DNA from: a virus
IMG/VR virus record: IMGVR_UViG_3300036832_000764
Location: 1 to 39,446 of that record
DNA length: 39,446 nt
Direction: 5' to 3' (one strand)
Shown here: piece after piece, positions 33,575-39,446 of the stretch
Layout of the letters: the number at the start of each line of letters is the position of its first letter
How positions within the stretch are numbered: position 1 is the first letter of the stretch
The notes under the pieces: generated by a model
Told to the model about the DNA's origin: nothing
What the model saw: only the letters and a program-made list of their open reading frames with translations
Database searches by the model: none
Translations under genes and position numbers: made by a program

Positions 33575-34247
33575 ACGCCTTGATCTTCTCCAGCCTGCCC
33601 GCTGCGCCCCCAGCACCATCATCCAGCGGATACTTCACGCCACCGCCCCGCTTCATCCCTGGCGGGCGCGGTGGCGGCATCCCTGGCGGCCCCATGCCTG
33701 GCGGCCCCATGCCAGGACGCGGCATCCCCAGCCCAGGCGGTCCCATGCCAGGGGGCGGCGGACCACCCGGACCGCCTGGTCCCGCACCCATCCCCGGAGG
33801 TGGCATTCCACCAGGCGGTGGCATCCCACCCGGCGGAGGTCCCATCCCCGGCGGCAACCCGCCCGGCGGACGCGGAGGCGGCAACGGCCCGGCCCCACCA
33901 CCCAATGGCGGGCGCGGCGCACCACCCCCGCCCTGTGGTGCCACAATCACGTTCACATGCGTCGAGTGGCCCTTCTTCGACCGGCCGCCGCGCGTGGTCC
34001 CGCCTCGGGCAAACCCCTCACCGGAAGGCACCGCCCCGCCCTCGGCATAGCCGCCAGGGTAACGGCGCCCCACCACCTGCTTCGCCGACTTCTTCGCCAG
34101 GGCGGCGGGCTTCACCATCCCTTTGACGAGCGCCCGGTCCTCGCGCTCGTCGTCGTGTAGATCATGCGCTTTCGAGGTCGCGCCGCCACGCGCATACCCC
34201 GCCCGCGACAGCATCCCCAGCGCCTTCGACTGATGATTGTCCGCCAT
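33555..34247 (-). CDS. Pro/Gly/Met-repeat (collagen-like) protein with GG motifs
   Basis: A 230-residue protein. The first third carries the motif seen elsewhere in this window (GYARGGATSK, GYAEGGAVPSG, GFARGGTTRGG). Residues about 105-205 are an imperfect repeat of GMGPP, GMPPPG and GPGG units with proline at almost every third residue, collagen-like but with unusual methionine. It ends with VKYPLDDGAG and a basic helix. Such chains may form extended head or tail connectors. It follows the portal by 3 nt and is likely a minor virion protein. No known family. Confidence 0.6.
   Translation of the reverse strand: MADNHQSKALGMLSRAGYARGGATSKAHDLHDDEREDRALVKGMVKPAALAKKSAKQVVGRRYPGGYAEGGAVPSGEGFARGGTTRGGRSKKGHSTHVNVIVAPQGGGGAPRPPLGGGAGPLPPPRPPGGLPPGMGPPPGGMPPPGGMPPPGMGAGPGGPGGPPPPGMGPPGLGMPRPGMGPPGMGPPGMPPPRPPGMKRGGGVKYPLDDGAGGAAGRLEKIKAYGAKPR
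33640..33900 (-). repeat. Pro/Gly/Met tandem coding repeat
   Basis: Short imperfect repeats encode GMGPPGM- and GGMPPPGGMPPPG-type units. Proline is mostly encoded by CCG, CCA and CCT in irregular order, suggesting growth by unequal exchange followed by drift. Confidence 0.75.
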
Positions 34248-34250
34248 GCT

Positions 34251-36737
34251 CTACCCCTTCCTCGGCGCAGGTCGCTTCCTCGCCGCCATTTTCTTCACCC
34301 CGAGCTCACCCTTCGACTGCACCGCCGCCTGCTTGCGCTGCTCCGCGCCTTCGGTCGCCTGATGTGCCCGCTGCTGCGCACCCTCAACCGCAGTCGACTG
34401 GCGTTCCGCCTCACCCTGCTGCGCTTCGTGCGCCAGCCCCTCCTGGTGCTGCTGATGCTGGAGCGCCTGCCCTTGCTGCTCGACCGCCAGACCCTGCTGG
34501 TCGCGCTGATGCTCCATCGCCATCCCCTGCGTCTCGCGCTCGTGCTGCATCTGCTGGCCCTGGTGCTGGATCGACGCCTGCTCGCGTGCCCGCTCGTTCT
34601 CCATCTGCGCCCGCACCTGCTCGGTACCGACCCGCTGCTTCTCCACCTCCAGCCGCATCCGCTCGATCGCCAACTGCTGCGCCCGGTCCGCCGCCTGGTT
34701 CTGTGCGTCGGACTGCATCTCCTGCTGCTGGGTGTTGGCCTGCATCAACTCGTTGGCCGCGCGCCGCTGATCTGTCACCACGTCCTGCTGCGCCTTCTGC
34801 GCCTTGGTCTTCGCCTCCAGCATCCGCGCCTGACCGATCAGCGGATCAGGCGGCGCCGGCCCAGGCGCACCACCGGGCTGCGGTGCCGGATCGTGGATGA
34901 ACTCCGCGGCGTCATTGACGCCGACCTGCTTCCACGCCCTGATATGCACCTTCGCCCGATCGTAAATGTCCGGGTTCTGCCCCGCCACCGTCACCATCGC
35001 GGTTGCCAGCATCACCCGGTGCAACTGGCTCGGCACGTTGGGATCGGCCTGCGGCACCAACTCCTGGTCCATCACCTCCTCGCGGGTGCGCGCCTGGTAC
35101 GCCGGATTGCGGTTGAGCGCCTTCAGACTCTCCGGGTCCTCGGCGAACAAATCCCGAAACAGCGTCAACTCGCGGGTCAGCGAACGATACGCCCGGCCTT
35201 GCACCGACGTTGCAATTTTCGTTGCCTGTTCGACCAGCGCCATCATGGTGCCGACCGGAACGTCCGCGCGTCCCTCGCCGGTCGGCAGCTTCACCGCGCT
35301 CGTGACTCTTTCACTCTCCTTGGCGATCAACTCGTTCAAGGCGATGAAAACCTGGCTCGGGTCCTTGGTCGGCAGCGCCTTGATCGCCTTCTCGATGTCG
35401 TCGAACGGCCCCAGGTCCAACTCCACCACATCACCCGGCTTCGGCCTGATCTCGTTGGTACCGCGAACGCCTTTTGCCTTGATCCAGGCTTGAATGTTGC
35501 CGTACATTCCCGCATCGAACAGAATGTTCCAGCCGGCCCGCAGCGCCTTGGTCTGATTGCCTAAAAGATGTACGAACCCCAGGTGCATGAACCCGAGGTC
35601 GGACGGGATCATACCGTAATGGACATATTCCGGCTTGCGCTCGAAATACTCGTCGCCGAACCGCCACTTGCGGCGGATGTCCAGCACCTGGTGGGTGGTT
35701 TCATCCCAGGTCACCATGTAGGAGATCGGCACGTCGCCCGGCGCGTCGCGCTCCTCGTAGTCATAATCGTCCATACAGAGATCAGTCGTGGTCTGCAACA
35801 TCGTGCGCGGAATGTCCGACGGCCGGGTCAAAAACGGCGAGGTCCCCAAGGTCTCGTCCTGACGCCGCTGCACCGCATCGCGGTTCAGCATCGGCTGCGC
35901 CATGTCGACATCACGCCAGCCGCCCCAGCGCATCATCCGACGCACCTGACCGTGCGTCATCTCGCTCCGCTGCGTCACCCGGATCGCGGTGTCCAAATCC
36001 GACGCGTCCTCGCTGACAATCAAATCCTCAACCGAAATACAGTCCCCGGCCGGACGCCGCTTCAACGGATGCTTGTAGATACGTTTGAATAGATTGCCGC
36101 GAAAGTTCAGCCCCCAGATTCCGCGATCGAAGTCGGGGTAATACTCCGGCGCGGTCTTGGTCAGGAACCGGTTCATGTCGTGCGCGAAGCTCCGCGCCAG
36201 GTCGTCCTCGGCCTCGCCCCCGTCCGCCGGCTCCTCCACCTTGCACGGACCGCGCGCCGGCATCAGTTCCCCAGCCATCGCCGCCTGGCCCTCGACCACC
36301 GCCGTCAACAACAACGGATGGCCCAGCCGCGACACATTGCCGCCACCCGACCCGTGCCCGTCCTTCTCGATCTTCAGCCCCAGCAAGCCAATCCCGTCAG
36401 CCTGCATCTCCAGCGCCTCGGCACGCGACCGCTGGTCCGCCGCCACCTGCTCCGCCAGGTCATGCCCCAACCCGAACAGGTCCACCCGATCGTCCAGCGC
36501 CAGGTTCTGGTCGAAGTCAGCGCGCGTGCCACGCCGACGGGTGTGGATAGCTGGGGCCGCCAGGCCATCCGGGCCGTCCCCGCCCCCGATGGTCATCGTG
36601 CCGTCTTCGCCGATGGTGATGCTGGCGACCCGGTTGCCAAGCCCCAGAGGGTCAGAATCAGGGGCTTCCGACGGGTCCGCCCTGCGGTCCCGCACCGTGT
36701 AGCCTAAATCCCGACTTCTGGTAATGTCCTCAGACAC
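34251..36737 (-). CDS. Portal protein with long Gln-rich coiled-coil tail
   Basis: An 828-residue protein with a GTG start. The middle part has portal style: WGLNFRGNLFKRIYKHPLK, ISVEDLIVSEDASDLDTA, YMVTWDETTHQVLDIRRKW and FMHLGFVHLLGNQTKALRAGWN, plus a wing/stem helix (SQVFIALNELIAKES). The last about 220 residues are an extreme Gln/Glu/Ala coiled coil (QHQGQQMQHERETQG and similar) ending in a Lys/Arg tail, KKMAARKRPAPRKG. A long C-terminal barrel occurs in P22-type portals, but this one is unusually rich in glutamine. The portal is the dodecameric gate for DNA packaging. A possible promoter precedes it. Confidence 0.82.
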   Translation of the reverse strand: MSEDITRSRDLGYTVRDRRADPSEAPDSDPLGLGNRVASITIGEDGTMTIGGGDGPDGLAAPAIHTRRRGTRADFDQNLALDDRVDLFGLGHDLAEQVAADQRSRAEALEMQADGIGLLGLKIEKDGHGSGGGNVSRLGHPLLLTAVVEGQAAMAGELMPARGPCKVEEPADGGEAEDDLARSFAHDMNRFLTKTAPEYYPDFDRGIWGLNFRGNLFKRIYKHPLKRRPAGDCISVEDLIVSEDASDLDTAIRVTQRSEMTHGQVRRMMRWGGWRDVDMAQPMLNRDAVQRRQDETLGTSPFLTRPSDIPRTMLQTTTDLCMDDYDYEERDAPGDVPISYMVTWDETTHQVLDIRRKWRFGDEYFERKPEYVHYGMIPSDLGFMHLGFVHLLGNQTKALRAGWNILFDAGMYGNIQAWIKAKGVRGTNEIRPKPGDVVELDLGPFDDIEKAIKALPTKDPSQVFIALNELIAKESERVTSAVKLPTGEGRADVPVGTMMALVEQATKIATSVQGRAYRSLTRELTLFRDLFAEDPESLKALNRNPAYQARTREEVMDQELVPQADPNVPSQLHRVMLATAMVTVAGQNPDIYDRAKVHIRAWKQVGVNDAAEFIHDPAPQPGGAPGPAPPDPLIGQARMLEAKTKAQKAQQDVVTDQRRAANELMQANTQQQEMQSDAQNQAADRAQQLAIERMRLEVEKQRVGTEQVRAQMENERAREQASIQHQGQQMQHERETQGMAMEHQRDQQGLAVEQQGQALQHQQHQEGLAHEAQQGEAERQSTAVEGAQQRAHQATEGAEQRKQAAVQSKGELGVKKMAARKRPAPRKG

Positions 36738-36855
36738 TTAGGCCATGCCCGTTGCCACCCCGTTACGGACGCACCGTACCTTATAGTACTGTGCATCACA
36801 GAGTGCCGGTGCGGGCGCCGCATCCTCGGCGCCACAACCCTACGCCGCCGCTGCC
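36738..36855 (-). promoter_or_regulatory. 118-bp gap before the portal with -10-like box and inverted repeat
   Basis: On the minus strand CTGTG-ATG-CACAG (36801-36789) is a perfect 5-bp inverted repeat with a 3-nt centre, followed 3 nt later by TATAAG (36785-36780), a good -10-like hexamer. A clear -35 was not found. The palindrome touching a -10 box is the layout of an operator. This may be an internal promoter for the head genes. Confidence 0.35.
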
Positions 36856-37200
36856 CTATTCGTCCACCGCTTCGCCACGGGTTGCCTTGACCCGATCCTC
36901 CTCGGCAGCCCACGCCAGGGCATCGAGCCCGCGACGGCTCAGCCGCGCCGCTACCCCAGGAACCCCGGTCTCGCCGCGCTGCTCCTCCGCCCCGCCCCAC
37001 TCAATCCGCCACAACTCGAATTTCACCCCGATCTCGACCCAACCCAACTGCCGCAATCGCACAGGACCCGTCCCAGGCACCTGACGCCAAATACGGTCGT
37101 ACTCGCAGCCAGGAAACCAACCCAGCCAACTCGCGAACTCCCGCAACGCAGCAATGTCCGCCGCAGTCCCGTCCCGACCCGCCGCATCGAACCCGGTCAT
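36856..37200 (-). CDS. Small protein between terminase and portal
   Basis: Start ATG at 37200 chosen because an excellent AGGAGG box lies 6 nt upstream; a start 5 codons earlier was rejected. The 114-residue product has ALREFASWLGWFPGCEYDRIW and VRLRQLGWVEIGVKFELWRIE, then ARLSRRGLDALAWAAEEDRV. It could be a small DNA-interacting or assembly protein; no family is recognised. It starts 11 nt after the terminase stop. Confidence 0.6.
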   Translation of the reverse strand: MTGFDAAGRDGTAADIAALREFASWLGWFPGCEYDRIWRQVPGTGPVRLRQLGWVEIGVKFELWRIEWGGAEEQRGETGVPGVAARLSRRGLDALAWAAEEDRVKATRGEAVDE

Positions 37201-37211
37201 GCCCGTCCTCC

Positions 37212-38969
37212 TCACGCCACCCCATACGCCTCAGCCACCCCAACCTCACGCGACCGCCCACCAGGAAACACCAGCCCGACATCCCGCTCCGCCTCGCTGC
37301 GCTCGAACTCCACCGAGGTCTGCAACCACCCGGTCTTCCTCAGCCGCTCCAACCCATGCGCCCCAGCGTCCGTCAAATCATCATGCGGCGCCCTCGGAAA
37401 CAGCGCCATCTCGTCGATCACCATCGACGCATACTTGCGGTTCGGCGCAAACACCATCCGATCCGAAAACAACCCCTGCACCCGCAACAGCCGAGCCCGC
37501 TTGTCCCCCTCCGCCTTCACCACCTTGGTCGTCCACTCCCCGTCCCGCGCCCGCCGACCAACCTCCTGCGCCGCCGATATCCCCGACGCCTTGCCCTCGA
37601 TAATCAACTCATTCGCCTCGCGACCCTTGGTCCGACACGTATCCAATATCCGGTTCACCAGCCCATTGATCTCCAACCGGTCCCGCCAAGCATTCACCAA
37701 CATCACCCGATTCCGCTTCGCCCGGTCCTGAAACACCCCCCACACCACACACCCACTCGGATCGTTCTCCTCCTTCGTCGTGTACGCCCCGTCCACACAG
37801 ACCAGCACATATTCGAACCTCGGGAACCGCAGCCGACCAATCACCTCCCCATTCTCCAACGTCACCGGCCGAACCCACTGATCCTCCTCCCCCGGCGGCG
37901 GCCATATCTGCCACCAGCTTCGCTGAATGATCCCGCCACCGCGCGGCTCCGGCGCCTGCTGAATCTGGCTCGCGAACGCATACGGCCCCAACGCCTCGTC
38001 CACCGCCCTCGCCCCGGCGCCATACCGCTCCGGCCAAAAGCTCTCCCCCTCCTCCGTCCTCGGATCGGTCCAGAATTCGTGCCCCTGCACATACGTCGTG
38101 CAATGACGCTCCGGCTCGTACCACGACGGAATCATCAGGTGGACGACATCTTTGCCGGCAGTTTCAAGCCAATAGCCCGACAGGTCCCGATCGCCCTGCC
38201 GCTGCATGATCATCACCTCACCGGCCGTCTTCGGATCGTTCGCCCTGGTGCTCCAAATCTCCTGATACCCCCGAATCACACTCTCCGCCTGCACCTCACT
38301 GTCCACCTGATTCGGCTTGGAAGGGTCATCAAGCAGCAGAAAGTCACCTCCACGACCCAGCGACTCGTCAACGCCAGTCGACACCCGGCTCCCACCAGCC
38401 ACCGTGTCATACTGCTGCTGATTGTCCCGATCCTCGCGAATGACAACCCTGTTCCCCCACCGCTCCTGATACCACGCTCCGCCAATCAGCCGACGCGCCG
38501 TCACCGCATCTATCTGCGCCTTGTTCGCCCCATACGACCCACACAGAAAACGCACCGTCGCTCCGCTTCGACCCCGCACGTCCGGCAACGTCCATACCCA
38601 ACTCGGCCACGCAATCGCCACCGCACTCGTCTTGCACGACCTCGGTCGAATGTTGATCAACAGCTTCCGAATGTCCCCTCGCGTCACTGCCTCCAGGTGC
38701 GCGCAGATCGCCTCCAAATGCCACCCACCCACGAACGGCGCCGGATCAAAGTGCGGCCACGCCGTCTGGAGGTAGGTATAGAGACTCGCTTCGCACCGCG
38801 CCGCCTCCTCCTCCCGCTCCATCGAACGCAACTCGTCGAGCAGAAATCGACCCCGCTCCGCCTCAGTTCCCGCCGGCAAAAATCGTGCCAATATCTCCTC
38901 CAGCGCAGAGGCGGAAAGATCAGGAGCCGCATCGAACGAGAAGGGCGGTGAGACAGGTGCATCTGGCAT
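37212..38969 (-). CDS. terL: Terminase large subunit
   Basis: A 585-residue protein with ATG at 38969 preceded by a GGGGC box; a 50-codon longer frame is Pro/Gly-rich and looks non-coding. The packaging ATPase shows RPRSCKTS at 108-115, a deviant Walker A as in many TerL proteins, and DFLLLDDP at 209-216 as Walker B. The nuclease half has VCVDGAYT (Asp 393), LIIEGKASG near 460 and HDDLTD at 529-534, matching the acidic RNase-H-like sites. Terminase cuts and pumps DNA through the portal. The gene lies after the small-terminase candidate and a structured non-coding gap. Confidence 0.9.
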   Translation of the reverse strand: MPDAPVSPPFSFDAAPDLSASALEEILARFLPAGTEAERGRFLLDELRSMEREEEAARCEASLYTYLQTAWPHFDPAPFVGGWHLEAICAHLEAVTRGDIRKLLINIRPRSCKTSAVAIAWPSWVWTLPDVRGRSGATVRFLCGSYGANKAQIDAVTARRLIGGAWYQERWGNRVVIREDRDNQQQYDTVAGGSRVSTGVDESLGRGGDFLLLDDPSKPNQVDSEVQAESVIRGYQEIWSTRANDPKTAGEVMIMQRQGDRDLSGYWLETAGKDVVHLMIPSWYEPERHCTTYVQGHEFWTDPRTEEGESFWPERYGAGARAVDEALGPYAFASQIQQAPEPRGGGIIQRSWWQIWPPPGEEDQWVRPVTLENGEVIGRLRFPRFEYVLVCVDGAYTTKEENDPSGCVVWGVFQDRAKRNRVMLVNAWRDRLEINGLVNRILDTCRTKGREANELIIEGKASGISAAQEVGRRARDGEWTTKVVKAEGDKRARLLRVQGLFSDRMVFAPNRKYASMVIDEMALFPRAPHDDLTDAGAHGLERLRKTGWLQTSVEFERSEAERDVGLVFPGGRSREVGVAEAYGVA

Positions 38970-39224
38970 GAGAAACGCCCCATGGGATGAAGTGGCGATT
39001 CCTGATGGTGGAATTTTTTTCGGAGACGGTCGAGACCCCCCAAGTCGATTATGCGGGTCCCCTCTCCCACCACGGGGGGTGGGGGTGCGCCCGCGTGAGG
39101 GATGGCCAGGGGACGGCATCGTCCCTCACGAGCGCGAGCGCGCACACGCGACGCGCGCACACACACGATCGAGCGGCGGCGATTGCAACTGTGGGTTACG
39201 TCCGATAATCGGCATTTGAGGACG
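38970..39224. other. 255-bp structured non-coding gap between terminase genes
   Basis: Several structures are visible. There is a perfect 9-bp inverted repeat (39094-39102 with 39122-39130) around a 19-nt loop, and a 6-bp hairpin in the C/G tract at 39066-39083. There is also a palindrome CCGAT-A-ATCGG (39202-39212), a run of seven T (39014-39020), and an alternating purine-pyrimidine CG/CA tract at about 39133-39168. No T run follows the 9-bp stem on the minus strand, so an intrinsic terminator is unlikely. Position next to the terminase genes makes a packaging start site (pac/cos) plausible. No reading frame here looks coding. Confidence 0.55.
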
Positions 39225-39440
39225 CTATCGCGTGGGCTGCGCCTCGCCGACCGCAACCGCGAGTAGCTGCGCCAGCGCGCGACGCTGCTCCGGCGAGAGC
39301 GCCGACAGGTCCGCGCGCACGCGCTGCTCATCGGCCGCATGATCGCGGACCTTTCCCGCACCGCGCAAGATGACCGCTTCACAGGCGATTAGCGCCACGC
39401 GTTCATCCTCGGACTCAACAAGCTCGATCAGCCGCGCCAT
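39225..39440 (-). CDS. Likely C-terminal part of the small terminase or a related protein (5' end may be outside)
   Basis: At least 71 residues; the frame is still open at the window edge, so the true start may lie outside. MARLIELVESEDERVALIAC and RVRADLSALSPEQRRALAQL are helical and look like the C-terminal region of small terminase proteins, which often contain L(V/A)ESxDERVALxAC and a following A-I-L-D-R-G type helix (here AVILRGAGKVRD). Small terminases recognise the packaging site and recruit the large subunit. The large-terminase gene follows after 255 bp. Assignment rests on the motif and position only. Confidence 0.5.
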   Translation of the reverse strand: MARLIELVESEDERVALIACEAVILRGAGKVRDHAADEQRVRADLSALSPEQRRALAQLLAVAVGEAQPTR

Positions 39441-39446
39441 CGCGCG

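Noticed and set aside
37356-38951. 531-codon plus-strand frame opposite the large terminase
   Set aside because: Mirror of the terminase gene; composition dominated by Arg, Pro and His, with no recognisable motif.
39000-39025. T-run as a plus-strand terminator
   Set aside because: No stable hairpin directly upstream, and no plus-strand gene is supported nearby.

Overview
The window is a densely packed late (structural) module of a tailed, probably short-tailed, bacteriophage or prophage. All 38 main genes lie on the minus strand, so transcription runs from the right end (about 39.4 kb) to the left end. Most neighbours are joined by 1-25 nt overlaps, many of the ATGA type. DNA is G+C-rich with strongly G/C-biased third codon positions. 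Together with the tail-protein style this suggests a G+C-rich proteobacterial, plausibly alphaproteobacterial, host (inference). No integrase, repressor, replication gene, tRNA or CRISPR array is visible, so free phage and prophage cannot be told apart here.

Layout in transcription order. (1) Packaging, 39.4-34.2 kb: the end of a possible small terminase, a structured 255-bp non-coding gap, the large terminase, a small gene, and a portal protein with a very long glutamine-rich tail. (2) Head module, 34.2-27.7 kb: a Pro/Gly/Met-repeat protein, small unknowns, a GroES-like protein, a coiled-coil scaffold candidate, a 57-aa two-helix membrane protein, a putative decoration protein, the major capsid protein and several small head or completion proteins. 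(3) Short tail, 27.7-21.1 kb: two connector/adaptor-type proteins, a tail fibre with a self-cleaving S74 chaperone end, and a large tail hub protein. No tape measure, sheath or tube gene is seen, which favours a podovirus-like particle. (4) Ejection module, 21.1-8.8 kb: a Pro/Gly-rich protein, two tandem diverged GNAT acetyltransferases, a 1302-aa Gln/Ala/Gly-rich protein and a 2150-aa giant. The giant carries a lytic transglycosylase, an SGNH-hydrolase-like domain and a JAB/JAMM-like motif. (5) A left-end block, 8.7-0 kb: a zinc-ribbon protein, then five consecutive genes whose products begin with export signals (three Sec-like, two twin-arginine-like). These contain tail-fibre, SPRY-like, beta-helix and PKD-like modules. 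Then come a holin-like protein and a second, signal-less paralogue of the largest exported protein, which runs off the window.

The most unusual points are the exported block with its duplicated unknown core domain, and two places inside the 2150-aa gene where third-position G+C bias switches to the +1 frame, indicating nested genes, frameshift exits or a recent gene fusion. Next are the combination of three enzyme-like domains in one putative injected protein, the tandem GNATs, and a short glycine-pair motif scattered over several virion proteins. All functional names rest on motif recognition by eye; no database search was run.
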